Below, piece after piece: positions 19,243 through 28,883 of a DNA stretch of 64,000 nt. A program made the translations under genes and the position numbers. Every line of letters begins with the position of its first letter. Within the stretch, counting starts at the first letter, position 1. The notes beneath the pieces are model-generated. The model searched no databases, was not told where the DNA came from, and saw only the letters and a program-made list of their open reading frames with translations. The DNA is from Helicobacter pylori (GTDB lineage: Bacteria; Campylobacterota; Campylobacteria; Campylobacterales; Helicobacteraceae), in contig NZ_QBAW01000005.1 in NCBI RefSeq assembly GCF_009689985.1, positions 62,001 to 126,000 of the forward strand, given 5' to 3'.

Positions 19243-20763
19243 TTAAGAAATCTTTCTAAAACTCAGTGCTTTAAGCATGTGAGATTTTTCTATATTCTCG
19301 CAAGCGTTTAAATCCGCAATCGTCCTAGCGACTTTTTTGACCTTATTAACAGAGCGCATGGACAGATTAAACCTTTCAATCGCCTGCTCTAACAACTTTT
19401 GCGCTTCAGCGTTTAAAGGGCAAAATCGTTCTATCTGCTCTTCATTAAGCTTACCATTAAAAGCGCTCTGTTTCCTTAATTTTTGCTGTTTGAAAGCTAA
19501 TAATACCCATTGATGCATCTCTTTTGAAGTCCAAGAATGCGACGGCGTGTCTTTATAATTCCCCTCTTCCATTTGCACAAACAAATCAATCCTGTCCAAA
19601 AAAGGCTCGCTCAAGCGGTTTTTATACTGCGTGATTTCTCTATCTTGGCAACGGCATGCTTTGGTTGCACTGAGTAAATTCCCGCACAAGCAAGGGTTTT
19701 GAGCCCCCACAAATAAAAAAGAGGTTTCGTATTCAATCTTGCTATGCACTCGTGAAACCACCAATTTATTGTTTTCTAAAGGCTCTCTTAAAGCTTCCAA
19801 AATATCCTTTTTAAAATGAGGCAATTCATCAAAAAAAAGCATGCCGTTATGTGCTAATGCGATTTCGCCAGGTTTTGGCTCTTTTAGAGAGCTTGAGCCT
19901 AAAATGCTGGATTTTGAAGCGCTTTGGTGAGGGTTTCTAAAACTCCTTAAGGGGTAATAGGCGCTGTCTTGCTCGCTTAAAATGCGTAATTTTGTCGCTT
20001 CTAGGATTTCATTCAGGCTTAATGGGGGCAAGATATAACGCATGCGATTAATAATCATGCTTTTCCCACACCCTGGACTTCCCTCTAAAATCAAGTTATG
20101 AAACCCAGCGCTAGCGATCAAAGCGGCTTCTTTAGCGACAGCTTGCCCCTTAACTTCTTTAAAATCTAAGGCATAAGCGTCTGAAAAATAATACTCTTTA
20201 TCGTTCAATTCTATCGTTTTAAAGGGTAATTTTTTCGTGTGGGTGTCTGCTTTGATTTCAGGGTTTTGCAAGATTTCTAAAGCTTCTTTAAAATGCTCCA
20301 CAAAAAAGCATTGCAAATTAGGGATGAGCGAAAAAAGCTCTTCATTAGCCTTAGGCGCAATGACTTTAGCATGGGGGTGTTTAATGGCAATGTCTAAAAG
20401 CATGGGGAAAATGTTAGGATTGGGTTTGATCTTGCCATCAAGCCCTAACTCCCCAAAAGCAAACCACTCTTTAAAAGCCAACTCTTGTTTTTGCAAAGCG
20501 ATTAAAAGAGCGATAGGCAAATCAAAATGACTCCCGGATTTAGGCAAATCTGAAGGGGAAAGGTTGATGGTGATTTTTAAAGGCGGGAAAGTGAAATCGT
20601 TATTTTGTAAAGCCGATTGGACCCGCTGTTTGGCTTCTTGGATAGAGCTATTAGCCAATCCTGAAATTACAAACGCCGGCAAAGCCCTTGTGAAAGTCAC
20701 TTCCACAGCCACGATTTCTGCCACTCCCCTTTGCATGGTCGCGCAAAATATCGTGTTAATCAT
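19243..20763 (-). CDS. comM: ComM-family AAA+ ATPase (YifB/Mg-chelatase-like)
   Basis: Hexameric helicase-like ATPase of the YifB/ComM family; ComM drives branch migration during natural transformation in Vibrio (established there). The 506 residues have the N-terminal Lon-like domain (VAVEVTFTRALPAFVISGLANSSI), Walker A EGSPGCGKSM, Walker B MLFFDELPHFKKDILEALREP, and a cysteine group (CLCGN, CRCQDRE) typical of the family, then the ARTIADL C-terminal motif. H. pylori is naturally transformable, which fits. It starts 2 bases after the def stop, so the def-comM unit is likely co-translated. Confidence 0.9.
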   Translation of the reverse strand: MINTIFCATMQRGVAEIVAVEVTFTRALPAFVISGLANSSIQEAKQRVQSALQNNDFTFPPLKITINLSPSDLPKSGSHFDLPIALLIALQKQELAFKEWFAFGELGLDGKIKPNPNIFPMLLDIAIKHPHAKVIAPKANEELFSLIPNLQCFFVEHFKEALEILQNPEIKADTHTKKLPFKTIELNDKEYYFSDAYALDFKEVKGQAVAKEAALIASAGFHNLILEGSPGCGKSMIINRMRYILPPLSLNEILEATKLRILSEQDSAYYPLRSFRNPHQSASKSSILGSSSLKEPKPGEIALAHNGMLFFDELPHFKKDILEALREPLENNKLVVSRVHSKIEYETSFLFVGAQNPCLCGNLLSATKACRCQDREITQYKNRLSEPFLDRIDLFVQMEEGNYKDTPSHSWTSKEMHQWVLLAFKQQKLRKQSAFNGKLNEEQIERFCPLNAEAQKLLEQAIERFNLSMRSVNKVKKVARTIADLNACENIEKSHMLKALSFRKIS

Positions 20764-20765
20764 GG

Positions 20766-21293
20766 TTAGGACTTGTTTTTGGGATTTTTATTTAATTCTT
20801 TTAATTCTTTTTCAAATTTCTTACGCTTCAAAATGGATAATTTATCCACGAATAACACGCCATTGAGGTGATCTATTTCATGCTGAATGGCTACCGCTAA
20901 AAGCTCGCTCGCTTCTAAAACTTTCACTTCAGCGAAGCGGTTTTGGTATTCTATCTTAACCTTTTCAAAACGTTCCACCTCTTCATAAAATCCCGGCACA
21001 GACAAGCACCCCTCTTTATACATTATTGTCCCTTTAGTTTCTATAAACTTAGGGTTAATGATTTCTAAGCAGTCTTCTTGGTGTTGCACGCCGTCTTCTC
21101 GTGGGAGATTGATAATGAGCGTTCTTAAAGGCAAGCCCACTTGAATAGCAGCTAACCCTATCCCCTCACTAGCGATCATAGTCTCATGCATGTCATCTAG
21201 CTGTTGGTGGAGTTTTGAATCAAAAGAAACGACCTCTTTAGAAATCGTTCTTAAAATTTTAGAAGGGTAATGGATAATCTCTAATAACGCCAT
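20766..21293 (-). CDS. def: Peptide deformylase Def
   Basis: Removes the formyl group from nascent proteins. The 175 residues contain the three deformylase motifs: [18 protein letters not shown] (metal-binding Cys) and QHEIDHLNG (two metal His and catalytic Glu). It starts 4 bases after the clpP stop, so clpP-def-comM read as one unit. The enzyme is an Fe/Zn-dependent cytoplasmic protein in the family. Confidence 0.96.
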   Translation of the reverse strand: MALLEIIHYPSKILRTISKEVVSFDSKLHQQLDDMHETMIASEGIGLAAIQVGLPLRTLIINLPREDGVQHQEDCLEIINPKFIETKGTIMYKEGCLSVPGFYEEVERFEKVKIEYQNRFAEVKVLEASELLAVAIQHEIDHLNGVLFVDKLSILKRKKFEKELKELNKNPKNKS

Positions 21294-21297
21294 GCAA

Positions 21298-21888
21298 TCA
21301 CTTCACATTTTTCTGTAACACTTTATCAATCAAGCCATACTCTTTAGCTTCTTTAGCGCTCATATAAAAATCCCTGTCCGTGTCTTTAGCGATTTGTTCC
21401 AAGCTCTGCCCTGAGTTTTGAGCCAAAATAGAATTCATCAAACCTTTAAGCCTGAGAATCTCGTTAGAAATGATTTCAATATCGCTCGCTTGCCCTTGAG
21501 CCCCCCCTAAAGGCTGGTGGATCATAATCCTTGAATGGGGTAGTGAAAAGCGCTTGCCCTTAGCCCCACAGCTCAGTAAAAACGCCCCCATAGAAGCCGC
21601 TTGACCGATGCAAATCGTGGAAACATCAGGGCGGATAAAATTCATGGTGTCATAAATGCTAAGACCGCTTGTTATCACCCCACCGGGAGAATTGATATAC
21701 AAGCCAATGTCTTTTTCAGGGTCTTCAGCTTCCAAAAACAAGAGTTGGGCCACGATAGAAGACGCCACGCTATCATTGATTTCACCGCTCAATAAAACAA
21801 TGCGATCCTTTAAAAGGCGCGAGTAAATATCATAGCTGCGCTCCCCACGATCGGTATTCTCTATTACATAAGGAATGTATCCCATCAT
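21298..21888 (-). CDS. clpP: ATP-dependent Clp protease proteolytic subunit ClpP
   Basis: Serine protease barrel that works with ClpX or ClpA. The 196 residues have the catalytic Ser99 (GQAASMGA) and His124 (IMIHQPLGG), with the [12 protein letters not shown] segment. Two ATGs are in tandem (21888 and 21885) after AAGGAG; the second has the better spacing, but 196 residues is the usual annotation, so I kept the first. It follows tig in the same direction, matching the common tig-clpP link between trigger factor and protease. Confidence 0.96.
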   Translation of the reverse strand: MMGYIPYVIENTDRGERSYDIYSRLLKDRIVLLSGEINDSVASSIVAQLLFLEAEDPEKDIGLYINSPGGVITSGLSIYDTMNFIRPDVSTICIGQAASMGAFLLSCGAKGKRFSLPHSRIMIHQPLGGAQGQASDIEIISNEILRLKGLMNSILAQNSGQSLEQIAKDTDRDFYMSAKEAKEYGLIDKVLQKNVK

Positions 21889-21906
21889 CTCTCCTTTTTT
21901 AGCCGT

Positions 21907-23262
21907 TTAACCCACTTGAGTTTTTTGAGCGTTGGGCCTCATTTTCTCTAAAATTTCTTGTTGCTCTTTAGGCAGGTTTTTATCCAGCAAATAAGTCAGC
22001 ACCCTATCTTCAATCATCGCCATTTTCACCGCCGCTAACATGTTATTTTTGCGGTATTGTTCAATGAGATTTTCTGGGTTTTGCCCTGTCATCATCGCTT
22101 CATAATACAAAGTTTGAAAGACTTCATTGTCATGCACGCCAATTTTTTCTTCCTTCGCTAAAGCGTCAATGATAAAAGTGATTTTCACGCTTTTTGTCGC
22201 ATCATTCCTAAAGCTCTCACGCTTTTCTTTGGCTTTTTCTTGACTTTCTTGTAAGGATTTGACTTCCTCAGCTTGCATGGAATAAAGATCGTTCCTAAAC
22301 AACAAATCCATTTCTTGCTCTATGATCGTTTTAGGCAAATCAAAAACAATCTTTTCATCTAAATTTTCAATCAATTTTTCTTTCAACTCTTCATTATAGA
22401 GTCTGGCTTTATTTTCTAAAAACAACTGCCCTTCAACCCTTTCTTTTAAAAGCTTTAAAGTCGCATTCTCTTCATTAGCCAACACGATTTTAGCGAGTTC
22501 GTCATTGATTTCTAACACTTCACGCGCTTGAATCTGGCGTAATTTCACTTTAAAAAGGGCTTCTTTGCCGGCTAAATGCTCTGCGTGGTATTCGCTAGGG
22601 AAAGTCAAAGGGAATTCTTTTTCTTCGCCCGCTTGCATGCCTAAAAGAGCCTTTTCAAAATCTTCTAGCATTTGCTTACTGCCTAAAATCAAACTGAAAT
22701 TCTCAGCCTTGCCCCCTTCAAAAGGCGCATTATCTATAAAGCCTTCAAAATCAATCGTTAATTTATCGTCGTTTTGAGCTTTTCTTTGAGCGTCAGTATC
22801 CACAAATTTCGCATAGTCTTTAGCGAGCTGTTTCAAACGCTCTTCAATTTTTTCTTCATTTGGAATTTCCACTCCCACGCTAGGCACACACTCTTTGATC
22901 TTGTCTAAAACAATCGTGGGTTTTAAGCCGATGTCCGCTTCTATTTCAAAATGCGTGTCTTTTTTTTCAAATTTAGTGAGATTGGGGCTGCCGATTAGAT
23001 CCTTATTTTCAATCCCTAATTCCTTAAAAGCATTTTTTAAAACCTCTTGAATCATTTCTTCTTGAGCGTCTTGTTCAATTTGGGCTTGATAACGGGTTTT
23101 CACTAAACTAAGGGGAACTTTACCTCTTCTAAAGCCATCAATTTTAACTTTTTGGGCGATTCTTTGAGCGATTTTATCATAACGCTTTTCTAAATTTTCA
23201 ACGGAAGGTTTAGCGCTCAAACGGGCGTTAGCGGTGTCAATCTTTTTCACTTCAAGATTCAT
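21907..23262 (-). CDS. tig: Trigger factor Tig
   Basis: Ribosome-associated chaperone and peptidyl-prolyl isomerase of 451 residues. The N-terminal ribosome-binding loop FRRGKVPL sits near residue 44, as in other trigger factors. The FKBP-like middle part (DKLTIDFEGFIDNAPFEGGKAE, then LGSKQMLEDFEKALLGMQAGEE) and a long helical C-terminal arm follow. It heads the run tig-clpP-def-comM, all dealing with nascent or damaged protein except comM. Confidence 0.95.
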   Translation of the reverse strand: MNLEVKKIDTANARLSAKPSVENLEKRYDKIAQRIAQKVKIDGFRRGKVPLSLVKTRYQAQIEQDAQEEMIQEVLKNAFKELGIENKDLIGSPNLTKFEKKDTHFEIEADIGLKPTIVLDKIKECVPSVGVEIPNEEKIEERLKQLAKDYAKFVDTDAQRKAQNDDKLTIDFEGFIDNAPFEGGKAENFSLILGSKQMLEDFEKALLGMQAGEEKEFPLTFPSEYHAEHLAGKEALFKVKLRQIQAREVLEINDELAKIVLANEENATLKLLKERVEGQLFLENKARLYNEELKEKLIENLDEKIVFDLPKTIIEQEMDLLFRNDLYSMQAEEVKSLQESQEKAKEKRESFRNDATKSVKITFIIDALAKEEKIGVHDNEVFQTLYYEAMMTGQNPENLIEQYRKNNMLAAVKMAMIEDRVLTYLLDKNLPKEQQEILEKMRPNAQKTQVG

Positions 23263-23373
23263 TTCTTTCCTTAATGGTTAAAAAATTAAACTTTTGTATC
23301 ATTATAGCTTAATTTGTTTTAATTCCGGTTGATAAAAAGCGGTTTTAATTCTGGTTTTCAAAAATTTAAAAAA

Positions 23374-24210
23374 CTAAAAATCATAAGTTGAAGTGAGATA
23401 GACAGAAATATTGCGCTTGAAATGAAGGGTGTATAAAGGGGTTTTAAAATAATCATTGGTTAAAAAAGGGATGCGCGCGCCAAATTCTATCGCCCAATTC
23501 TTATACCTTGAAAAGCGGTAACGATACCCCACATTCAACATCACTTGAAACATGTAAGGGTGGTAAATACTTGAAGGATCTTTAGCCCACTTTTTAAAAA
23601 TCTTTGTTTCATAAAACCAGGTTTCTCCCACGAGATTCATCCCTAAAATCAGCGTCCCGAAAGCGCGTTTGTATAAAAAGTCAGCTCCCACGCCATAAAA
23701 AATAGCGTTGATAAAAGTCTCTTTTCTTTGCAATTTTTCCCTATAGCTTTTAGGGATTTGCGAACTCCCTCTCAAACTATCGCCCAATACGCCTTTATTT
23801 TTAAGAAAAAAACCATAGGCATAATCCAAAGAAATATAAAAACGGAAACCATAGCGCTCTTTTTTAGGAAAAAATTGTTTATAGCCATAAATCAAACTGA
23901 CTTCAGCAAAAGGAATATCTCGGTATTTTGAATGGTTTTCAAATTTTTCCCTACTCTGTAGCCATGACATTTGCACCACGCTTGTGCCGTAATAATGGGA
24001 ACTTTTGTCTGTGTTAAAAAGTTTTCTTTTAGGCTTTTTAGGCTTAGTAAAACACGGAGGGTGGGTTTTGCCCCTTAAACACTTCTTGGCTAAAAACCGC
24101 TGGTATCCTAGATCTTCTTCTTTTGCGATCGTATAAGTAACCAGATCATCAGCCCTTAAATACACGCTCAAAAAGAACGCTAAAAACCCCTTTTTAAGCA
24201 GTTTGTTCAA
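23374..24210 (-). CDS. horG: Outer-membrane protein of the Hor type (HorG)
   Basis: A 278-residue exported protein with signal peptide (KKGFLAFFLSVYLRADD) and aromatic beta strands at the C-terminal half (FGTLILGMNLVGETWFYE, LNVGYRYRFSRYKNWAIEFG, RIPFLTNDYF), ending YLTSTYDF. A terminal Phe is usual for barrel insertion. The position between tig and hpaA matches horG of the Hop-related family in my memory. A CxxxxxxPPC-type pair and Lys/Pro-rich segment (about residues 44-65) lie between the signal and the barrel. Function unknown. Confidence 0.8.
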   Translation of the reverse strand: MNKLLKKGFLAFFLSVYLRADDLVTYTIAKEEDLGYQRFLAKKCLRGKTHPPCFTKPKKPKRKLFNTDKSSHYYGTSVVQMSWLQSREKFENHSKYRDIPFAEVSLIYGYKQFFPKKERYGFRFYISLDYAYGFFLKNKGVLGDSLRGSSQIPKSYREKLQRKETFINAIFYGVGADFLYKRAFGTLILGMNLVGETWFYETKIFKKWAKDPSSIYHPYMFQVMLNVGYRYRFSRYKNWAIEFGARIPFLTNDYFKTPLYTLHFKRNISVYLTSTYDF

Positions 24211-24238
24211 GCGTTCTTTATCTTATGCGTATTTGTCT

Positions 24239-25021
24239 TTATCGGTTTCTCTTGTTTTTCAATTCCTTGGCGTCTTTTTGATAAGATTCTAAATTCTTTT
24301 GAGTGAGTTTTTTGTCTATTTCTTGCATGATACTTGTAAAAATCTTATTCAAAGCGCTCTTGATCGCATCATTAGAATTATCCGTTCCCTTAACCATGGT
24401 GCTAACTAACCCCCCACTATGGCTTGAGTGGGTGGTTTTTAAGAATTTTTCTTGAATGTCCAACTCGCTCAAATCCATCGTGAAAGAATCTAAAGATTCC
24501 CCACTCATAGGCTCTAATATGGTAACCTTAATAAACCCAGCCGGGATTAAAACCCCTTCCATTTTATCCAAACCGGTAGAGAATAACAACCCAGGTTCTG
24601 ATTTTTTCTGTATGGTTCTTTTAGGATCGGGGCGTAAAACAATTTCGCCATTCATAGCAACAGCCAAATACCCTTCTTTTTTTTGCGCGAAAGAAAAATC
24701 GTCTTTATCGCTGCTATCCACGCTAATAACCTTATAGCCTTGATTTTGCAAAATCTGTTCAACCTTGAGCGCGGTTTGATTCTTGAATTTGTTTTCATAC
24801 TCTTTAGCGATATTATCGCTATATTGGAAAGCTGGCCTTAAAAGTAGAATCTTTTCATCTAACGCTTGAACTTTCTCGCTAGCTGGATGGTAATTCAATT
24901 TCAAAGCGACTTCATTGGTTTCAATAATATGCGGGCTGCATCCCACTAATAAAGCCACCACGCTCGCGCCTAAAAGGCATTTTTTCCATGCAAAATCTTT
25001 AAAATGATTATTTGCTTTCAT
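24239..25021 (-). CDS. hpaA: HpaA, neuraminyllactose-binding haemagglutinin lipoprotein
   Basis: H. pylori-specific surface and flagellar-sheath lipoprotein, proposed adhesin. The lipobox is LLVGCS with Cys28. The KRTIQK motif, proposed sialic-acid binding site, is at residues 134-139. It is 260 residues long, the usual size. It stands alone downstream of a promoter region near 25030-25130. Binding to sialic acid is debated in the literature; the HpaA family assignment itself is firm. Confidence 0.96.
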   Translation of the reverse strand: MKANNHFKDFAWKKCLLGASVVALLVGCSPHIIETNEVALKLNYHPASEKVQALDEKILLLRPAFQYSDNIAKEYENKFKNQTALKVEQILQNQGYKVISVDSSDKDDFSFAQKKEGYLAVAMNGEIVLRPDPKRTIQKKSEPGLLFSTGLDKMEGVLIPAGFIKVTILEPMSGESLDSFTMDLSELDIQEKFLKTTHSSHSGGLVSTMVKGTDNSNDAIKSALNKIFTSIMQEIDKKLTQKNLESYQKDAKELKNKRNR

Positions 25022-25139
25022 CGTTCTATCCTTGATTGTAATATTTTAGACTTCTATAACAACAAACCCGAAGCAACCAACACGCTTTTGTTGTCAAAAT
25101 GTTATTTTACCCTAACATCTTTAGATTATTAGTTTTTTT

Positions 25140-25616
25140 CTATTTTTTAGCGTTATAATCCCCGCTTTTGCCTCCACTTTTATGTTCCAACATCACACCG
25201 CTAATTGTCATGCTCTTATCAATGGATTTCACCATGTCATAAATGGTTAAAAGCCCTATGCTCACACTCATTAGCGCTTCCATTTCCACGCCCGTTTTAG
25301 CTTGAGTTTTGACTCTCGCATAGAGTTTAAAACTGCAAGTCTCTTCTTCTTCTAAAATATCAATATCCACCCCATTGAGCATGATTGAATGGCACATAGG
25401 AATGAGCTCGCTTGTCTTTTTAGCCCCCATGATCCCAGCAATAATAGCAGTCTGTAACACCGGACCCTTTTTAACGCCATGATTGATAATAGCGTTATAA
25501 GCCTCTTTATTCATGCTGATACGACCGCTTGCTAGAGCGATTCTTTCAGTGGTTTCTTTATCCCCTATATCCACCATTTTAGGCTGATTTTCTTCGTTCA
25601 AATGAGTGAGCGGCAT
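25140..25616 (-). CDS. moaC: Cyclic pyranopterin monophosphate synthase MoaC
   Basis: Second step of molybdenum cofactor synthesis, together with MoaA, forming cyclic pyranopterin monophosphate. The 158 residues have the MoaC motifs [31 protein letters not shown] and [15 protein letters not shown]. It is the last gene of the minus-strand run moaD-moaE-mogA-moaC, with 8 bases to mogA. MoaA is not in the window. Confidence 0.95.
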   Translation of the reverse strand: MPLTHLNEENQPKMVDIGDKETTERIALASGRISMNKEAYNAIINHGVKKGPVLQTAIIAGIMGAKKTSELIPMCHSIMLNGVDIDILEEEETCSFKLYARVKTQAKTGVEMEALMSVSIGLLTIYDMVKSIDKSMTISGVMLEHKSGGKSGDYNAKK

Positions 25617-25624
25617 TTTTTACC

Positions 25625-26155
25625 TTATTGTTTGGGGCGAAACGCTTGAATGTTTTTTTCATTCACTTGCATGCAATTCCCTAAAATCAAATCCACGCAA
25701 TAAGGAATGGCTGGAAAAACCGCTTCTAAGCATTCTCTAATGCTTTTTGGCTTACCAGGGAGATTGATAATCAAACTCTTATTCCTGATGCCAGCGCTCT
25801 GTCGCGATAGAATCGCTGTAGGCACATATTTTAAACTATTCATTCGCATAAGCTCTCCAAAACCAGGAAGCATTTTTTGGCACACTTTTTCTGTGGCCTC
25901 TGGGGTTATATCTCTTAAAGCAGGGCCTGTGCCTCCTGTAGTAACGACTAGATCGCATTGGTATTCATCGCACATTTTAATCAGCGATTTTTCAATCAAA
26001 TCCCTTTCATCAGCGACAATTTCGTAATGAAATTCTAAAGGATTGAGCAGATATTCGCTCAACACTTCTTGTATCGCCTTGCCGCTTAAATCTTCATAAA
26101 TCCCTTTTGACGCCCTATCGCTCGCGCTCAAAACGCTTATATGAATCGTTTGCAT
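25625..26155 (-). CDS. mogA: Molybdopterin adenylyltransferase (MogA/MoaB family)
   Basis: Adenylylates molybdopterin before metal insertion. The 176 residues show the MogA-type TTGGTGPALRDITPEAT loop, SDRASKGIYEDLSG near the start, and NLPGKPKSIRECLEAVFPAIPYCVDLI near the end. It lies 12 bases after moaE. MogA and MoaB are hard to separate by sequence alone; the context within the moa cluster supports the role. Confidence 0.93.
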   Translation of the reverse strand: MQTIHISVLSASDRASKGIYEDLSGKAIQEVLSEYLLNPLEFHYEIVADERDLIEKSLIKMCDEYQCDLVVTTGGTGPALRDITPEATEKVCQKMLPGFGELMRMNSLKYVPTAILSRQSAGIRNKSLIINLPGKPKSIRECLEAVFPAIPYCVDLILGNCMQVNEKNIQAFRPKQ

Positions 26156-26167
26156 TTTAACTCCTTT

Positions 26168-26605
26168 TTAAGCTAAAAGCCCACTCCCTTTTAAAGGGTG
26201 GCTTCTTTCTTTAGCGTAAATGCGTTTATTATCAATCAAATCGTATTTCCAAATAGGAGCGTTACGCTTAAAATCTTCAATAAAATCTTCGTATAGTTCT
26301 AAGGCATTTTTTCTATTCTTTCCCATTAAAACGCATAAAAATGAGCTTTGTCCTATCAAAACATCGCCCAAGCTGTGCGCCATTTTTAACACCACGCCCA
26401 AATCTTTGGCTTTATGGTGCCATTTTTCAAACCAAGTCTTTAATAGCGCTTCATGAATATCAAAACTCAAGCCTTGAATGTTATCCTCTTTTCTCACAAT
26501 CCCCACAAACACACAAAACGCTCCAAATTTTTTAATGCGAGCTTCTTCTTGGTAGGCTTTCAAAAGCTTCTCCGTATCCAATGCCCCTTGAATGATTTTT
26601 AACAC
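26168..26605 (-). CDS. moaE: Molybdopterin synthase large subunit MoaE
   Basis: Catalytic subunit that transfers sulfur from the MoaD thiocarboxylate to make molybdopterin. The 145-residue protein has the MoaE pattern: GAFCVFVGIVRKEDN, HSLGDVLIGQSSFLCVLMGKNR and the IWKYD segment with the conserved Lys. It abuts moaD (start directly after the moaD stop), consistent with a MoaD2-MoaE2 complex. Confidence 0.94.
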   Translation of the reverse strand: MLKIIQGALDTEKLLKAYQEEARIKKFGAFCVFVGIVRKEDNIQGLSFDIHEALLKTWFEKWHHKAKDLGVVLKMAHSLGDVLIGQSSFLCVLMGKNRKNALELYEDFIEDFKRNAPIWKYDLIDNKRIYAKERSHPLKGSGLLA

Positions 26606-26830
26606 CTAGCCCCCACAAACCGGTGGCAACAAACTTACCACATCGCCATCTTTTAAAGGCGTGTTTAAATTGTCTATTAAGTGATCATTAAGGGCTATCG
26701 CACAAACGCTCAACCACTCTTTTAGGCCCTCTTTTTCTTGTAAAATCGCTCTTAATTCTTTCAAATCATTTGCTTTGATGAAAAAATTTTCTTCTTTTAT
26801 GGGTCCAAAAAATCGCACTTCCACCATCAT
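26606..26830 (-). CDS. moaD: Molybdopterin synthase sulfur-carrier subunit MoaD
   Basis: Ubiquitin-like sulfur carrier of 74 residues with the essential C-terminal Gly-Gly (LLPPVCGG), which becomes a thiocarboxylate. The beta-grasp pattern is visible (MVEVRFFGPIKEE, GDVVSLLPP). It is the first gene of the moa run. No ThiF/MoeB activator is adjacent, but one is found at 38142. Confidence 0.94.
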   Translation of the reverse strand: MMVEVRFFGPIKEENFFIKANDLKELRAILQEKEGLKEWLSVCAIALNDHLIDNLNTPLKDGDVVSLLPPVCGG

Positions 26831-26904
26831 TTACCTTTATATTAAATCTTTTAAAGCATGATTTTAAATATTTTTAAAACCTCTTTGAAAAGCGCTTTTA
26901 GTTT

Positions 26905-27483
26905 TCACAACAAATGCCCCATTTTGAGCTTTTTGACTTCCAAATACCCTTGATTGTGCTCATTAGCGCACACGATCAAGCTCTCTCTTGTTACCTCAGC
27001 GTATTTTTCTAAAGCGGCGATTTTTTTAGGGTTATTCGTGAGTAAGCGCATTTTTTTAATGCCGTAATATTCTAAAATTTCACCCGCAATACTATAATCC
27101 CTTTCATCGTCTTTAAACCCTATCATTTCATTGGCTTGAATGGTATCATAACCCTTATCTTGCAAAGCGTAGGCATTGACTTTATTAAATAGCCCTATCC
27201 CACGCCCTTCTTGGCGCAAATAAATCACTAGTCCCCCTTCTTTAGAAATCCTTTCTAACGCCATTTGCAACGCCCCCCCACAATCGCATTTTTGAGAGCC
27301 TAGAGCGTCGCCGGTCAAGCATTCTGAATGCAAACGCACTAAGGGGTTTTGAGAAAAATTAGGGGTGAAAACCACTAAATGATCTTTAGAGCCATTAGAA
27401 CCCTTTTCTCTAAAACACTGGATACAAAACTCCCCAAATTGAGTGGGTAATTTGGCTTGGTTAGAAACTTCTAATCGTTTCAA
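26905..27483 (-). CDS. ribA: GTP cyclohydrolase II RibA
   Basis: First committed step of riboflavin synthesis from GTP. I place the start at TTG 27483 (192 residues) because CTCCT at 27489-27493 (AGGAG on the coding strand) is 5 bases before it; an upstream ATG exists without such a site. The zinc cysteines are in [18 protein letters not shown] and the catalytic [11 protein letters not shown] is intact, followed by NPKKIAAL. This complete enzyme complements the degenerate second domain in RibBA (28884-29918). Confidence 0.93.
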   Translation of the reverse strand: MKRLEVSNQAKLPTQFGEFCIQCFREKGSNGSKDHLVVFTPNFSQNPLVRLHSECLTGDALGSQKCDCGGALQMALERISKEGGLVIYLRQEGRGIGLFNKVNAYALQDKGYDTIQANEMIGFKDDERDYSIAGEILEYYGIKKMRLLTNNPKKIAALEKYAEVTRESLIVCANEHNQGYLEVKKLKMGHLL

Positions 27484-27540
27484 GGATACTCCTAAAATTA
27501 GTTTTAAAAACGCATCTTTTAAAAAAAGGTATTCTATCAA

Positions 27541-27957
27541 AACTCTTTATAATTTTCTTAAAAAGTTATTGAACGAACAACCCCATCTTTTAAAAACCTC
27601 TAACACACTCACCACCCCTAAAACTATACGCTCCGTTATAGATAGGTGGAGAAACCAAACCTAGAGGATTTAGATTTATCATCTCATTTTGTGTTTAAAA
27701 CGGCTCTTAACGCTGACTTTTTCATCATACTCGTTTAATTGGGCGGATAGGGATTGGTTAGGATTGAAAGAGATTTTAAGAGAGGTAGTTGGCTTCTAGC
27801 TTCCTTGTATTCCTTAAAAAGCGGGCATCAATGAGAGATGATAACAAATGAGAATGGATAGGACCTTTTTCACTATCCAATAAGTTAGATTTGGTGCGTT
27901 TAGAATTATTAGCACCGATAAAAATGTTTTTAAAACCGCTTGATGCGGGTTACTCCT
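27541..27957. other. 417-base intergenic region between ribA and the DUF3943 gene
   Basis: No intact gene. The part from about 27679 to 27945 reads on the minus strand as two successive out-of-frame pieces and is listed separately as a gene remnant. The rest (27541-27678) shows nothing I can name. Confidence 0.6.
27679..27945 (-). pseudogene. Decayed gene remnant, possibly P-loop ATPase N-terminus
   Basis: Starting just after the DUF3943 stop codon, one minus-strand frame reads GFKNIFIGANNSKRTKSNLL and on to a stop at 27776. Another frame takes over at 27784 (SLKISFNPNQSLSAQLNEYD and on) and stops at 27679. The first piece resembles the FIGANNSGKSNLLDS-type Walker A start of AAA/OLD-like ATPases, with three residues changed. 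This is a pattern-based inference with no start codon, so it is probably a relic. Confidence 0.35.
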
Positions 27958-28797
27958 TTAAAATCTGTAAGTCAAATTCAAACCATTAGGGCTTAAATTA
28001 GAACGGATTTCATGTTTATTGCGGATCCCTAAAGCTTCCCCAAGCCCTAAATCCCTAATGATAAAACCGATAGGATCCATAAGAGCGATAACCAAACGCC
28101 CTAAAAATAAAGAGCCAAAAAGCTTGCCTTCATTGCGCTGGATGTAGCGCGTGAGCTGGTAAAACCCTTCCCCTAAAATTGAGCCTAATAAAGGGGTGAT
28201 CACTAAATCCTGCCAGCTAGGCACTTCCACAAACGCTTCCAAGCCATATTCCCAAAAAAGCGTGGAAGTGATAAAAGAAAAAAACGCTGAGGCCATCCAG
28301 CTAAACCCAGCCATGCGCGGTTGCATATAATACATAGCCCCAAAATAAGGGTGCAAAATTTCATTGAAAATAAAACTATCATTGTCCAGTTTTGGCCCCA
28401 TGCGGACATTTTCAAACCAACTTTTGACGCCAAACTTTTCTCTATCCCAATTCGTTACGCTCTCTGGCATGAGATACAACCCTACAATCCCTATCACCAA
28501 CGACACGCCTAAAATCCCAATGCTTGTGCCTAAATATTTCCAACGGCTATTTGGGGCATAAGGGATCGTATTGCTCTTTTTAAACTTCTTTTTAAAGTGT
28601 TGCCAAATAAGATTTTTAGGACTTCGTTTGAGCGTTTCTTCTAATTGAATGCTGTTAGCGTTTAAAAAACTACAGCCTAACCCCCAAATAATAACGCAAA
28701 CCATCCAAATCTTTTGGAAGGTTTTTAGGAATATTTTCAATAATATTTTTAGGAATGTTTTTAATGAAATCAGCATAAACTCTATTATTACTCTCAT
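27958..28797 (-). CDS. DUF3943 membrane-associated protein, unknown function
   Basis: A 279-residue protein with an N-terminal hydrophobic signal or anchor (KIWMVCVIIWGLGCSFLNA) and another helix at about 90-112 (GTSIGILGVSLVIGIVGLYL). The HPYFGAMYYMQPRMAG, WEYGLEAFVEVPSWQDLVIT and LLGSILGEGFYQLTRYI segments fit the DUF3943 family. Function unknown. The start codon is uncertain: an ATG at 28797 and others inside the Leu/Lys-rich beginning are possible. Confidence 0.75.
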   Translation of the reverse strand: MRVIIEFMLISLKTFLKILLKIFLKTFQKIWMVCVIIWGLGCSFLNANSIQLEETLKRSPKNLIWQHFKKKFKKSNTIPYAPNSRWKYLGTSIGILGVSLVIGIVGLYLMPESVTNWDREKFGVKSWFENVRMGPKLDNDSFIFNEILHPYFGAMYYMQPRMAGFSWMASAFFSFITSTLFWEYGLEAFVEVPSWQDLVITPLLGSILGEGFYQLTRYIQRNEGKLFGSLFLGRLVIALMDPIGFIIRDLGLGEALGIRNKHEIRSNLSPNGLNLTYRF

Positions 28798-28883
28798 CAG
28801 GTTGCAAACTTTATTGCTTGACTTAAAAAGAGTTTATTATACCTTAAAAACATTACAACACATTCAATAAAACTTAACAGGTC

